The notes: generated by a model not told the origin, from the sequence alone. A DNA stretch of 64,000 nucleotides from Bacteroidales bacterium (GCA_017464285.1 JAFUDT010000013.1:443175-507174), one strand, 5' to 3'. Positions 26,332 to 36,193 are shown, numbered from the stretch's first letter. Translations and numbers: made by a program.

Positions 26332-26877
26332 TTATTGCTCCAGAAGTCTGACGAGCGCCTCTTTTGCATCTTCGTTGCCGTTGTCGGCGGCACGGTGATA
26401 CCAATAGCGGGCTTTGCCTTCGTCTTCCTCAACTCCCTCGCCGTTGAAATAGCAGTCGCCAAGGTAGAACTGTGCCTTCGGATATCCTTTGTTTGCAGAT
26501 TGCTCATATAGCTCAACAGCTTTCTTCTGGTCCACATCAACACCGATGCCCATATAATAGCAATAGCCAAGCTCACACTGTGCCTGGGCACAACCTTGGG
26601 CTGCTGATTTGCTGAACCAATTGAATGCCTCGGAAGGATTTTTGGCGATACCCTCGCCGTTGAAATAGCAATAACCAAGGAAATACTGACCTACCATATC
26701 GCCGGCTTCTGCAGATTGACGGAAAAAACCTGCGGCTTTTTCCAAGTTTTTCTCTACAACTTTGCCATTGTAGTATTTCAATCCTTCTATGGCCAGGCTT
26801 TTGCCGTCTGTTTGAGCCACACAAATAGTAGAGGTGAATAAGAATAAGCTGAGGATTAGGCTGATAGTTTGTTTCAT
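26332..26877 (-). CDS. Exported Sel1-repeat protein, paralogue
   Basis: A 181-residue protein with a signal peptide (MKQTISLILSLFLFTSTICVAQ) and four Sel1-like repeats (FFRQSAEAGDMVGQYFLGYC, FSKSAAQGCAQAQCELGYC, and so on). It is the promoter-proximal member of the two-gene Sel1 unit. Likely a periplasmic scaffold protein; no enzyme motif is present. Confidence 0.9.
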   Translation of the reverse strand: MKQTISLILSLFLFTSTICVAQTDGKSLAIEGLKYYNGKVVEKNLEKAAGFFRQSAEAGDMVGQYFLGYCYFNGEGIAKNPSEAFNWFSKSAAQGCAQAQCELGYCYYMGIGVDVDQKKAVELYEQSANKGYPKAQFYLGDCYFNGEGVEEDEGKARYWYHRAADNGNEDAKEALVRLLEQ

Positions 26878-27011
26878 CTTTTTCTGTTGATTGAGATTCT
26901 ATTTCAAATGAAGGAATCTGCGTTGGTTTTGCAAATATACTAATAAAATCCCACTTATCAGCCTTTTTTGTAAAGATTAACAAAAAAGATGGTTTTCTCC
27001 TTTATTTTCAT

Positions 27012-27019
27012 TAACTTTG
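27012..27019 (+). promoter_or_regulatory. -7 element of ispF
   Basis: TAACTTTG, 23 bases before the ATG at 27043. It lies inside the longer open frame that begins at 26989, so that earlier start is excluded. Confidence 0.6.
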
Positions 27020-27042
27020 CATCAAACAATCAACTTTTGGGA

Positions 27043-27522
27043 ATGAAAACAAGAATAGGAATGGGATTTGATGTCCACCGCTTGGTGGAAGGACGTGATT
27101 TGTGGCTCGGTGGTATCAAGATTGACCATGCGCTTGGGCTCCTTGGCCACAGCGATGCGGATGTGCTGATACATGCGGTTTGCGATGCTATTCTCGGTGC
27201 TGCGAATATGCGCGACATCGGGTATCATTTCCCCGACAACTCCAAGGAGTTTGAGAACATCGACTCCAAAATACTCCTGAGGAAAACGGTGGCACTCGTC
27301 AGAGAAAAAGGGTATGAGATTGGAAATATCGACTCAACAATCTGTGCGGAGCGGCCAAAGCTCAATCCGCATATTCCAGAAATGCAGCGTGTCATGGCTG
27401 AGGTGATGGGCATTGACCCGGATGATGTCAGCATCAAAGCAACCACCACCGAACGACTTGGATTCACGGGAAGGGAAGAGGGCATCAGTGCATACGCTGT
27501 GGCGCTGCTTACAAAAGAATAG
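27043..27522 (+). CDS. ispF: 2-C-methyl-D-erythritol 2,4-cyclodiphosphate synthase
   Basis: A 159-residue enzyme of the non-mevalonate isoprenoid pathway that converts CDP-methylerythritol 2-phosphate to the cyclic diphosphate with loss of CMP. Family motifs are clear: GMGFDVHRL at the start (zinc ligands D and H), HSDADVLIHA with the zinc-binding His, and the C-terminal KATTTERLGFTGREEGI. Length is standard. Single gene with its own promoter and a strong terminator behind it. Confidence 0.95.
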   Translation: MKTRIGMGFDVHRLVEGRDLWLGGIKIDHALGLLGHSDADVLIHAVCDAILGAANMRDIGYHFPDNSKEFENIDSKILLRKTVALVREKGYEIGNIDSTICAERPKLNPHIPEMQRVMAEVMGIDPDDVSIKATTTERLGFTGREEGISAYAVALLTKE

Positions 27523-27576
27523 CCCAAATGCTAATGTGGATAAATTTCTGAATCCCATTGATGTTATTATCATCAT

Positions 27577-27620
27577 AAAAAAATGTCAGGACTTCCGATT
27601 GGAAATCCTGACATTTTTTT
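27577..27620. terminator. Bidirectional terminator between ispF and the NfnAB-like gene
   Basis: ATGTCAGGA (27583-27591) pairs with TCCTGACAT (27606-27614). The stem has A-runs before it and T-runs after it, so it works for both convergent genes. Confidence 0.9.
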
Positions 27621-27681
27621 ATTGGGATGTGCATCAACGACAAAAGGATGTCTGTCGTTTTTGCAATTGATTTTCAAAAGA

Positions 27682-30042
27682 TCATGCTTTCTTGAGCATC
27701 TCGTCCATGTACTTGGCTGCACGGCGTCCGTCGCCCATCGCCAGAATCACTGTGGCACCACCGCGAACGATGTCACCACCGGCGAAGATGGTTGGGATGT
27801 TCGACTGCATCTCGTCATTCACGGCGATGGTGTTCTTGCGGCCCAGCTCCAGACCTTCCACCGACTTAGGAACGAGTGGATTTGGAGATACACCTACTGC
27901 CACGATAGCCATGTCGATGTCGCGGGTCTCGATGGCTCCCTCGATTGGCACTGGAGAACGGCGACCGCTTGCATCTGGCTCGCCAAGCTCCATCTTCTGC
28001 AGACGGACTTGTTTCACAGCACCTTTCTCGTCGGCGATATACTCAATCGGATTGTGGAGCGTGAGGAATTCGATGCCCTCTTCCTTGGCGTGCTTCACTT
28101 CCTCCAATCGTGCAGGCATCTCTGCCTCACTGCGGCGGTAAGCAATAAACACGTGCTCGGCACCAAGACGCTTGGCGGTACGGCAAGAGTCCATGGCGGT
28201 GTTTCCACCGCCGACCACCATCACGCTGTGAGCCTTGTTGATTGGGGTGTCAGAAGCAGGGTTCGAAGCGTCCATCAGGTTCACACGAGTCAGATACTCG
28301 TTGCTCGACATGATGTTGATGCTGTTCTCACCAGGGATGTTCATGAAGTTTGGCAGACCGGCGCCGGAAGCCACGAAGATGGCTTTGTAGCCTTCCTTCT
28401 CCAAATCCTGAATGGTGATGGTCTTGCCCACGATGCAGTCTTTCACGAAATTCACACCAATCTTGCGAAGGTTGTTGATCTCCACGTCAACAATGGCGTT
28501 CGGCAGACGGAATTCAGGAATACCATATTTCAGCACACCGCCAATCTCATGGAGTGCCTCAAACACAGTCACCTCATAGCCCAACTTGGCCATGTCGCCG
28601 GCGCATGACAGGCCGGCAGGACCGGAACCGACAATGGCAATCTTCATGCCGTTGCTCTCAGCAACTTCTGGCAATGCCATCTTTCCGCTCTCACGTTCAA
28701 AGTCGGCAGCGAAACGCTCCAGGTTGCCAATGGCAACAGGTTTGCCACCCATCTTCACGTGGATACACTGTGCCTCACACTGCTTCTCCTGAGGGCATAC
28801 ACGGCCGCATACGGCAGGAAGGGCAGAAGTGGATTTCAGCACCTTGGCGGCTTCAAGGAATTCGCCGCGCTCGATGTTCTTGATGAAAGAAGGAATGTTG
28901 ATGTTCACTGGACAGCCTTCCATACAGGTTGGTTTCGGACAGTCCAGACAGCGTTTGGCCTCGGTCAGCGCCTGCTCCTCGGTCAGACCGATGTTCACCT
29001 CCTCGGTGCGGGTGGTGGCACGGTAAACCGGGTCGAGCTCGCCCATCACGCAACGCTCAATCTGAGTGCGCTCCTTCGGCTTCATGGCTTTCTTCAACTC
29101 CTGACGCCATTCGGCTTTGTTGTCGGTCAGCTCTGCCACACTGGCGCTGTTCGACATCTTTTCTGCTTTCTCTGCTTTGGCAGAATCTATCTTGATGCTG
29201 CTGTCAACCAACACGCTCTCCACGTGGGTCTCCAACTTCTTCATCTCTTCTATCTCGGCGGCTTTGAAAGCGCCCATGCGCTTGAACATCTCGTCGAAAT
29301 CCACTTCATGACCGTCAAACTCAGGACCATCTACGCACACGAACTTCATCTTGCCACCTACGGAGATACGGCAGGCACCGCACATTCCAGTTCCGTCAAC
29401 CATGATGGTGTTCAGCGACACGTCGGTTGGAACCTCGTATTTCTTCGTCAGCAGGCAGCAGAACTTCATCATGATGGCAGGACCGATGGCAAAGCATTTG
29501 TCAACTTTCTCGCGCTGAATCACCTGCTCGATACCTACGGTCACCACACCTTTCTGGCCATAACTGCCGTCGTCAGTCATGATAATCACCTCGTCGGAGT
29601 GCTTGCGCACCTCGTCTTCAAGGATAATCAGCTCCTTCGTACGGCCGGCAAGCACGGAAATAACTCTGTTGCCTGCTTCTTTCAACGCCTTGATGATGGG
29701 AAGCATCGGAGCTACGCCGACACCGCCACCGGCACAGACTACCGTACCGAAGTTCTCAATGTGAGTGGCCTGACCAAGAGGACCGACCACGTCGGTAATA
29801 AAATCTCCCTCATTCAGATTACATAACTTTGTGGATGAATAACCCACTTTCTGAACGACAAGCGTAATCGTGCCGGCGGTGGTGTCGGAATCGGAGATGG
29901 TCAGCGGAATACGCTCACCGTTCTCACCAACCCTTACAATCACAAAATGTCCGGCTTTACGCGATTTGGCAATCAGCGGAGCCTCAACTACGAGCTTGAA
30001 GACTTTCTCCGAAAATTGCTCTTTCTTTACGATTTTGTTCAT
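27682..30042 (-). CDS. Fused NfnA/PyrK-like flavoprotein and NfnB/GltD-like FAD oxidoreductase
   Basis: A 786-residue bifunctional protein. The N-terminal part (about 1-285) is a ferredoxin-NAD(P) reductase-like domain with a C-terminal cysteine cluster (GTGMCGACRISV, FVC) for a [2Fe-2S] centre. The C-terminal part (about 320-786) is a GltD-like module: cysteines for [4Fe-4S] clusters (CLDCPKPTCMEGCP, CGRVCPQEKQCEAQC), then dinucleotide folds (IVGSGPAGLSCAG, VVGGGNTAMDSCRT). It is commonly annotated in Bacteroidetes as bifunctional dihydroorotate dehydrogenase B NAD-binding subunit/glutamate synthase. The likely role is NAD(P)H/ferredoxin electron transfer as in NfnAB; glutamate synthesis is unlikely without a large GltB subunit nearby. 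Confidence 0.88.
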   Translation of the reverse strand: MNKIVKKEQFSEKVFKLVVEAPLIAKSRKAGHFVIVRVGENGERIPLTISDSDTTAGTITLVVQKVGYSSTKLCNLNEGDFITDVVGPLGQATHIENFGTVVCAGGGVGVAPMLPIIKALKEAGNRVISVLAGRTKELIILEDEVRKHSDEVIIMTDDGSYGQKGVVTVGIEQVIQREKVDKCFAIGPAIMMKFCCLLTKKYEVPTDVSLNTIMVDGTGMCGACRISVGGKMKFVCVDGPEFDGHEVDFDEMFKRMGAFKAAEIEEMKKLETHVESVLVDSSIKIDSAKAEKAEKMSNSASVAELTDNKAEWRQELKKAMKPKERTQIERCVMGELDPVYRATTRTEEVNIGLTEEQALTEAKRCLDCPKPTCMEGCPVNINIPSFIKNIERGEFLEAAKVLKSTSALPAVCGRVCPQEKQCEAQCIHVKMGGKPVAIGNLERFAADFERESGKMALPEVAESNGMKIAIVGSGPAGLSCAGDMAKLGYEVTVFEALHEIGGVLKYGIPEFRLPNAIVDVEINNLRKIGVNFVKDCIVGKTITIQDLEKEGYKAIFVASGAGLPNFMNIPGENSINIMSSNEYLTRVNLMDASNPASDTPINKAHSVMVVGGGNTAMDSCRTAKRLGAEHVFIAYRRSEAEMPARLEEVKHAKEEGIEFLTLHNPIEYIADEKGAVKQVRLQKMELGEPDASGRRSPVPIEGAIETRDIDMAIVAVGVSPNPLVPKSVEGLELGRKNTIAVNDEMQSNIPTIFAGGDIVRGGATVILAMGDGRRAAKYMDEMLKKA

Positions 30043-30105
30043 TTTTGAATTACGTTGATGATATGGTTCTTTTTACCTTATTTTGCGTAGTTGATAGTGA
30101 CGGAT

Positions 30106-31395
30106 TTAGAAATTCTTGTCATCCAAATACTCAAAGCCGCAGTATGGCACAAGGGCTTTCGGCACACGGATGCCCTCAGGGGTCTGGTTGTTCTCCATCA
30201 GGGAGGCAACGATGCGCGGCAGAGCCAGCGCTGAACCGTTCAGCGTGTGACACAGCTCAATCTTCTTGTCGGATGAACGGCGGTAGCGGCATTTCAGACG
30301 GTTGGCCTGGTAGCTCTCGAAGTTGCTCGTGGAACTTACCTCCAACCAACGCTGCTGGGCTGCCGACCATACCTCAAAGTCGTAGCAGATGGCACTCGTG
30401 AACGACATGTCGCCACCGCAGAGACGCAGAATCCTGTATGGAAGCTCCAACTTCTGAAGCAGACCCTCAACGTGGGCAAGCATTTCATTCAGGGAGTCGT
30501 AAGAATGCTCTGGGGTGTCGATACGCACAATCTCAACCTTGTCGAACTCGTGAAGGCGGTTCAAGCCACGCACATCCTTGCCGTAAGCACCGGCTTCGCG
30601 ACGGAAGCAAGCAGAGTAGGCGCAACGTTTCACAGGAAGGTCCTTCTCTTCGAGAATCACATCACGGAAGATGTTGGTCACTGGTACCTCTGCCGTAGGA
30701 ATCAGGTAGAGGTCATCCACCTCTGCATGATACATCTGACCTTCCTTGTCAGGAAGCTGACCTGTGCCATAACCCGAAGCCTGATTCACCACCAATGGAG
30801 GCTGAACCTCAAGATAACCGGCCTTGCGGGCTTCTTCCAAGAAGAAGGCCTCGAGGGCACGCTGGAAACGGGCCATCTTGCCGATGTAGAAAGGAAAACC
30901 GGCACCGGTCACTTTCGCACCCAGCTCAAAATCAATCAAGTTGTATTTCTTGGCCAACTCCCAGTGAGGTAGGGCGTCGTTGCCTAATTCTGGCTTCACA
31001 CCACCTTCTTTCACCACTACGTTGTCCTCAGCGCCCGCGCCTTCGGGAACATCGTCGTTCGGAATGTTTGGTATGGTGCAGAGATGACGCACCAGCTCTT
31101 CTTCCAGTTCTTTCTGCTGAGCCTGGAGGCCAGCGGTCTTTTCTTTCAGTTTGGCCACCTCGGCTTTGGCTGCCTCTGCGGCTGCCTTATCGCCACTCTT
31201 CATTAGCTGGCCAATCTGGCTGGCGTATTTCTTGCTTTCCGACAGCAGGGCATCTACCTGTCCCTGGGTCTCACGGCGTTGTCTGTCAATTTCCAAAGCC
31301 TTGTCTATGGCTTCTTTCGCACCGTCAAAGTGCTTCTTCTCAAGACCTTTGACCACGCGGTCGGTCTCTTCCTTGATCAATTTTAAAGTAAGCAT
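30106..31395 (-). CDS. serS: Seryl-tRNA synthetase
   Basis: A 429-residue class II synthetase that charges tRNA-Ser. It has an N-terminal coiled-coil tRNA-binding arm (about 25-110) and a catalytic core with TAEVPVTN, motif 2 in CFRREAGAYGKDVRGLNRLHEF and motif 3 in LNGSALALPRIVASLMEN. Length is normal. The gap to the next downstream gene is 63 bases. Confidence 0.97.
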   Translation of the reverse strand: MLTLKLIKEETDRVVKGLEKKHFDGAKEAIDKALEIDRQRRETQGQVDALLSESKKYASQIGQLMKSGDKAAAEAAKAEVAKLKEKTAGLQAQQKELEEELVRHLCTIPNIPNDDVPEGAGAEDNVVVKEGGVKPELGNDALPHWELAKKYNLIDFELGAKVTGAGFPFYIGKMARFQRALEAFFLEEARKAGYLEVQPPLVVNQASGYGTGQLPDKEGQMYHAEVDDLYLIPTAEVPVTNIFRDVILEEKDLPVKRCAYSACFRREAGAYGKDVRGLNRLHEFDKVEIVRIDTPEHSYDSLNEMLAHVEGLLQKLELPYRILRLCGGDMSFTSAICYDFEVWSAAQQRWLEVSSTSNFESYQANRLKCRYRRSSDKKIELCHTLNGSALALPRIVASLMENNQTPEGIRVPKALVPYCGFEYLDDKNF

Positions 31396-31506
31396 ATTGT
31401 GTTGTTGTTATAAAAATCGTTTTTTGCACCTGCAGATGCCTTCGTTTGATTGCCCGTCCACATTATCTCATGCTATAAAAGCAAACGGATATGGATGCTG
31501 CCTGAT

Positions 31507-31716
31507 TCAACGGCCTTTGTTCTGGCTCGCACGTTTCTTCACTCGCTGACGGATCTCAGCTTTGTGCTTGGCAGAGGCGGAGCCGTGAGCTCCAGTGTGA
31601 TAACCTTTGCCTTTGGCTTTGGTTTTCACTTTGCCGCTCTCGTCTTTTTGCTTTTTCGCACCACCGAAGTTGATGCCGTTCATAATCGCATAGCGAATCT
31701 CTTCGTTATTTGCCAT
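31507..31716 (-). CDS. Small basic conserved protein
   Basis: A 69-residue Lys/Gly-rich protein (MANNEEIRYAIMNGINFGGAKKQKDESG...KHKAEIRQRVKKRASQNKGR). I do not recognise the family. The strong positive charge and Gly-Lys composition resemble ribosome- or nucleic-acid-associated proteins, but it is not L27 or another standard ribosomal protein. It lies between the AICAR transformylase gene (54-base gap) and serS (111-base gap), all on the minus strand, so they may share a transcript. Confidence 0.65.
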   Translation of the reverse strand: MANNEEIRYAIMNGINFGGAKKQKDESGKVKTKAKGKGYHTGAHGSASAKHKAEIRQRVKKRASQNKGR

Positions 31717-31770
31717 AAGGAAGTTGCTTTTGAGTGGATGGAATGGATATGCGGAATCTGTCGGGGCAAA

Positions 31771-32952
31771 TCAATGGTGGAACAGGCGGATGCCGGTGAA
31801 CGCCATTGCGATGCCGTATTTGTCGCACGTGTCAATCACGTTGTCATCGCGGACTGAGCCACCAGCCTGGGCAATATATTCCACACCGGATTTGTGAGCA
31901 CGCTCAATGTTGTCGCCGAATGGGAAGAAGGCATCGCTGCCAAGGCAGACACCCGTGTTCTGAGCAATCCAGGCTTTCTTCTCCTCTGCGGTCAGCGGTG
32001 ATGGCTTCTCAGTGAAGAACTGCTGCCATACTCCGTCGCGGAGCACGTCTTCATACTCGTCGCCGATGTAAACGTCGATGGTGTTGTCGCGGTCGGCACG
32101 ACGGATGCCTTCCTTGAACGGAAGCGCCATCACTTTCGGACATTGACGCAACCACCAGATGTCTGCCTTGTTGCCGGCCAGACGGGTGCAGTGGATGCGG
32201 CTCTGCTGACCGGCACCGATACCGATGGCCTGACCGTCCTTCACATAGCACACTGAGGTTGACTGGGTGTATTTCAAGGTGATGAGGGCTATCTTCAGGT
32301 CGCGCTTGGCTTGCTCAGGAAAATCCTTGTTGGCAGTAGGGATATTGGCGAACAGGTCATCGCCTGTCAGGTCCACCTCGTTGCGACCCTGCTCAAACGT
32401 GATGCCGAACACCTGCTTGCGTTCAACTGGTTCTGGAACGTAGGCTGGGTCAATCTTAATCACGTTGTAGGTTCCTTTGCGCTTCTCTTTCAGAATGGAG
32501 AGAGCGGCATCGGAATAGCTCGGGGCAATCACGCCGTCGCTCACCTCACGCTTGATCAAAAGGGCGGTGGCTTCGTCGCACTCATCACTCAAAGCGATGA
32601 AATCACCGTAAGATGACATGCGGTCAGCACCACGGGCGCGGGCATAGGCGGTGGCGATTGGAGACAGCGGAACTTTCACGTCGTCCACGAAATAAATCTT
32701 TTTCAATGTGTCGCTCAATGGCTCTGCCACTGCGGCTCCGGCAGGGCTCACGTGCTTGAACGAAGCGGCGGAAGCCAGGCCTGTGGCGGATTTCAACTCT
32801 TTCACCAACTGCCATGCGTTGAGCGCATCCAGAAAGTTGATGTAGCCAGGACGGCCGTTAAGTACTTCGATCGGCAGTTCACCGTTCTCCATGTAAATCC
32901 TTGCGGGTTTCTGGTTGGGGTTGCAACCATACTTGAGCGATAGTTCTTTCAT
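31771..32952 (-). CDS. Stand-alone AICAR transformylase (phosphoribosylaminoimidazolecarboxamide formyltransferase)
   Basis: A 393-residue enzyme that transfers a formyl group from 10-formyl-THF to AICAR in purine synthesis. It corresponds to the C-terminal half of PurH: SFKHVSPAGAA carries the catalytic Lys-His pair, and the characteristic KYTQSTSVCYVKDGQAIGIG and GSDAFFPFGDNI are present. The IMP cyclohydrolase domain is missing, so another gene must supply that step. Many Bacteroidetes have this one-domain form. The sequence is intact from MKELSLKYGCNPNQKPA, so this is not a truncation. Confidence 0.92.
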   Translation of the reverse strand: MKELSLKYGCNPNQKPARIYMENGELPIEVLNGRPGYINFLDALNAWQLVKELKSATGLASAASFKHVSPAGAAVAEPLSDTLKKIYFVDDVKVPLSPIATAYARARGADRMSSYGDFIALSDECDEATALLIKREVSDGVIAPSYSDAALSILKEKRKGTYNVIKIDPAYVPEPVERKQVFGITFEQGRNEVDLTGDDLFANIPTANKDFPEQAKRDLKIALITLKYTQSTSVCYVKDGQAIGIGAGQQSRIHCTRLAGNKADIWWLRQCPKVMALPFKEGIRRADRDNTIDVYIGDEYEDVLRDGVWQQFFTEKPSPLTAEEKKAWIAQNTGVCLGSDAFFPFGDNIERAHKSGVEYIAQAGGSVRDDNVIDTCDKYGIAMAFTGIRLFHH

Positions 32953-33033
32953 GTCGTTTTTTACCTTAAAAAATGATTTGCTTCATTGTGGCTTTTCCTG
33001 ATAGTCCACAATCCTGTTTATCTAAATTTTATG

Positions 33034-33041
33034 CAAAGTTA
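33034..33041 (-). promoter_or_regulatory. -7 element of the AICAR transformylase gene
   Basis: CAAAGTTA on the plus strand reads TAACTTTG on the minus strand, 81 bases upstream of the ATG. Confidence 0.5.
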
Positions 33042-33202
33042 GCAAATTATCATCAAATAATTACATTATTTAATGTAAAATGAAAAAGTTTTTATATATT
33101 CGCAATTATTTTTTGATTCTTAGTGTTGAATTTACGCCTTTTCAGCAAACTTCTCCATTGGATTGGTATGTTGGAAAATGGCAGATTCTGAACGGCTACG
33201 CG

Positions 33203-34354
33203 ATGAAAATGAATAAAGTTCTGTATATCTTGTCTCTTATACTATTATGCGGGATGACTGCGTGCCACGACGACCATGGTGACGATGGACGACAGGAGCA
33301 GGCCAACCGCACCATTATCATGTATTTTCCTTGGTCGGGAACTCAAACCAGCAAAGGACTCTATAACTTAATCAATTATAATGTGGCTGACATCCAAGAT
33401 GTTATTGCCTCAAAAGGAGACTCGAAACAGGTGCGTTTCGTCTGTTTTATTTCCGACAGTCCTTCCACCGCGGTCATGTATGAGATGACTAAGAAGAGAA
33501 ATGATTGTGTATGTGATACTTTCATTCGTTTTGAGAATCCTGACCTCAAGCATGCGGAAGGCATTGCGGAAATCTTCAGAACGGCTATGGAACGTGCGCC
33601 TGCAGACCACTATGGCGTCGTTGTTGGATGCCACGGCATGGGATGGCTCCCCACTTCTGTGGCTAAGGAAGTCAAAACACGGTATTTTGGCGGTCTGACG
33701 AAAGAATTTGCAACCGACCTGCCGGAGTTTGCACGGGCGCTGGAGGCAACAGGAAAGAAGATGGATTACGTGCTTTTCGATGACTGCTACATGGCGAATG
33801 TGGAGGTGGCATACGAGATGAGGAATGCCACCGACTATCTCATCGCTTCACCTAATGAAGTGATTGACAGGGGAGTGCCTTATGCGCAGGTGTTCCAATA
33901 TTTGATGGGAAGTCCCGATTATGGGCGGTTTGTCAACGGATTCTATAATTTCTACTACAACTATCATTATCCTTACGGGACGATGAGCGTCACCGATTGC
34001 AACAAGATTCAAGACATGGCGGATCTGATGAAGCGGATCAACTCAAAATGTACCTTGGATACCAGTTTGTTGAATCAAATCCAGCCATTCGACACACATC
34101 AACCCACTCTTTTCTACGATTTTGGAGATTATGTACGGCATCTTTGCACGGATGCGAACTTGCTTGCGGAATTTGAGGCGGAGCTCAAGGAGCTCGTGCC
34201 TTTCGCTAAGGCTACTGAGTATGTGTATTGCGTCGCACCGATAGAGATGAGACTCAGAATCCGTTCCTTTTCAGGACTTTCTATTTCCGACCCTTCCGAA
34301 AACTCTTGGGCAGAATCAAAGGTCAGCACGCCTTGGTATTTGGCAACGCATTGA
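33203..34354 (+). CDS. Clostripain-like (family C11) cysteine peptidase lipoprotein
   Basis: A 383-residue protein. The chosen start gives a lipoprotein signal, MKMNKVLYILSLILLCGMTAC; an upstream in-frame ATG at 33080 would bury it. The catalytic dyad of clan CD is visible: H144 in VVGCHGMGW and C195 in FDDCYMANVEVAYE, followed by DYLIASPNEV. C11 peptidases cleave after Arg or Lys and often self-activate. It is probably surface- or periplasm-anchored. It is a single gene. Confidence 0.88.
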   Translation: MKMNKVLYILSLILLCGMTACHDDHGDDGRQEQANRTIIMYFPWSGTQTSKGLYNLINYNVADIQDVIASKGDSKQVRFVCFISDSPSTAVMYEMTKKRNDCVCDTFIRFENPDLKHAEGIAEIFRTAMERAPADHYGVVVGCHGMGWLPTSVAKEVKTRYFGGLTKEFATDLPEFARALEATGKKMDYVLFDDCYMANVEVAYEMRNATDYLIASPNEVIDRGVPYAQVFQYLMGSPDYGRFVNGFYNFYYNYHYPYGTMSVTDCNKIQDMADLMKRINSKCTLDTSLLNQIQPFDTHQPTLFYDFGDYVRHLCTDANLLAEFEAELKELVPFAKATEYVYCVAPIEMRLRIRSFSGLSISDPSENSWAESKVSTPWYLATH

Positions 34355-34479
34355 AATTCAACCGATTGATATCCTGTAACGAAAGGTGGAGGGGGACGCT
34401 TAATTTGCAGTCCTCCTTATTGTTATTTCTATTTTTCGCATTTTAACGTTTTTTTATATTTATATATTGTTTTTTGTAG

Positions 34480-34487
34480 TATATTTG
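34480..34487 (+). promoter_or_regulatory. -7 element TATATTTG
   Basis: Exact consensus, 23 bases before the ATG of the acidic protein gene at 34511. Confidence 0.6.
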
Positions 34488-34510
34488 CAAAAAATTAAAC
34501 AAGTCAATAT

Positions 34511-35287
34511 ATGAGTAAATATTTGAAGTTAGAGGATCTCACGAAAAGCAACGTTTGGACAGTGACAGAGTCGGAACTTTACCACATGTTGCTGGAAGGA
34601 AAAAAGAAAGAAGGATATGCTGACAACGAGACGCATTACATGAATATCATTCATTCCGTCTTCGACATTCAGTATTTTGACAGGGATGACGAGAAGAAAA
34701 AACAACAGCTTGAAAATGAGCAGTATGACCTTTTCTATGCACCGAATGACGGTGAGAATAATGCCATAGCCATTAAGAAAAGAAGAATTAAGAAAATAAC
34801 TGACCTTACTCTCGAAAATGTGTCACACCTCACTCCTGAGGATATCCTTACGCTCATTGAGAACAATATGGGTACGGGATGGAAAGGACTGCCATTGGCT
34901 ATTCAGGATATCATTGAATCGGCGTTCTATGTGGATGTGTCTCTGCTCCCAGAAGCCGCAATGCACCGCAAAGGGGGAATCATCGACAGGAAAAAGGCTG
35001 ATGGATATGAAGTGCTTGAGTTGGAAAGGGGAAACTGGATTGAAGCCATTTTTGTCAAGCAGAAACCGAAATTGGAAAAACTCAACTTCTCTTATCTGGG
35101 TAACACCTATAAGGATGAGGATACGGACGACAACGAGGATGACGATGATGATGACGACAGCCTTGACAATGAGATGGATGATGTGACACCTAATGAGGAT
35201 GAGGTGGAAGAGGATGTGGCTGAGGATCAAGAGCCGCATATCGAGGATATCGACGTCATCGATGAGACTGAAGATGAGGAGGAATAA
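34511..35287 (+). CDS. Conserved acidic-tailed protein of unknown function
   Basis: A 258-residue cytosolic protein. The first ~200 residues are a globular mixed fold (YLKLEDLTKSNVWTVTESELYHMLL...); the last ~55 residues are almost only Asp and Glu. No known domain is recognised. Such tails mimic nucleic acid or act as flexible chaperone-like extensions. It is convergent with another unknown gene at 35483 and shares a terminator with it. Confidence 0.75.
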   Translation: MSKYLKLEDLTKSNVWTVTESELYHMLLEGKKKEGYADNETHYMNIIHSVFDIQYFDRDDEKKKQQLENEQYDLFYAPNDGENNAIAIKKRRIKKITDLTLENVSHLTPEDILTLIENNMGTGWKGLPLAIQDIIESAFYVDVSLLPEAAMHRKGGIIDRKKADGYEVLELERGNWIEAIFVKQKPKLEKLNFSYLGNTYKDEDTDDNEDDDDDDDSLDNEMDDVTPNEDEVEEDVAEDQEPHIEDIDVIDETEDEEE

Positions 35288-35349
35288 AGAATAACTCCTC
35301 TTTTGAGAGATAAAGGTAAAGCGATATCGTTTGCCTGAAATAAAAACAA

Positions 35350-35393
35350 CCGCATGTTCGGAACATAAATGCTGAACATGCGGCTGTTTTTTT
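35350..35393. terminator. Terminator between convergent unknown genes
   Basis: CCGCATGTTC (35350-35359) / GAACATGCGG (35374-35383) with a 14-base loop, then CTG and seven T. Confidence 0.85.
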
Positions 35394-35482
35394 ATTCCGA
35401 ATCGGTCATCAGCTTTTATGTTTCGTCTTAACAGCCGATTGGGACTATGACAAGGGTAATCTTTCAGGGAAAATGCAATTGC

Positions 35483-36193
35483 TCAGGAAGCAAATGCCGA
35501 GGCGTCGTCATTGTATTCGGGAACTTCCTGAGCTGCCATGGCTATCTCTGCTGCGGTGGAGGCGGAAATCAGACCAGAACCATCTGAAGCTGTGTCGGAA
35601 GATGGGGCTGGCGAATCACTGTCAGTGGATGCCTCCTTGTCGGCATCGAGGAAAATATACTCGAAATTGTTGCTCTTGGCAGATGGGAACTGGCTGCGAG
35701 GATCCACGTCCTGGCGGTTCTGAAGGTGGTCGATGATGCGCTCATAGCAGTGCATGGCACTCTCTGCTATCAGACGCACACGGAAACGGGTGTCCACATA
35801 TTTGCATTTGCCCGTATCTGGGTTCTGAACCACGCGTTTGAAAGTGATGGTGGCATCGTACCAACCCACATGAGGCTCATTCAGAATCTCCATCTGTGTG
35901 CGCTTGCGGTCAGACATCAACATGCGGCCGTCTGCGCGCTGCTCTTTCCGCTGACGCTCCATCAGTTTAAACTCTTCCAGATTCTTGGCATCGGTTTTCA
36001 GAAAAAGTACGTAGTTGCTGTAGCTCACTTTCAGCCTGAAAGGATAAATACCGTCTGTCTCCACAAAACCCATAACCTTGCTGACTACATTGTCATCAAC
36101 TTTGATTTCATTGATTGAGGAAAGAAAACTGACAACCTCATCGATGTTGGTTGCCAACGTCTCATGATCAAAGTAACGTACGTAAAGATTCAT
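35483..36193 (-). CDS. Conserved protein of unknown function
   Basis: A 236-residue cytosolic protein starting MNLYVRYFDHETLATNIDEVVSFL. The middle has a basic segment (MERQRKEQRADGRMLMSDRKR) and a beta-rich region (GWYDATITFKRVV); the last ~55 residues are a low-complexity Ser/Asp/Ala tail. No family recognised. Its promoter predicts a structured 5' leader (see 36232-36346). Confidence 0.75.
   Translation of the reverse strand: MNLYVRYFDHETLATNIDEVVSFLSSINEIKVDDNVVSKVMGFVETDGIYPFRLKVSYSNYVLFLKTDAKNLEEFKLMERQRKEQRADGRMLMSDRKRTQMEILNEPHVGWYDATITFKRVVQNPDTGKCKYVDTRFRVRLIAESAMHCYERIIDHLQNRQDVDPRSQFPSAKSNNFEYIFLDADKEASTDSDSPAPSSDTASDGSGLISASTAAEIAMAAQEVPEYNDDASAFAS

Noticed and set aside
28759..29826. 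Long plus-strand frame (355 codons) opposite the NfnAB-like gene
   Set aside because: Antisense shadow of a well-recognised gene; translation has no domain. The same applies to 17771-18712, 43536-44273 and 45331-46386.
31507..31716. Ribosomal protein L27 next to serS
   Set aside because: The sequence does not match L27 or any standard ribosomal protein; left as an unknown basic protein.
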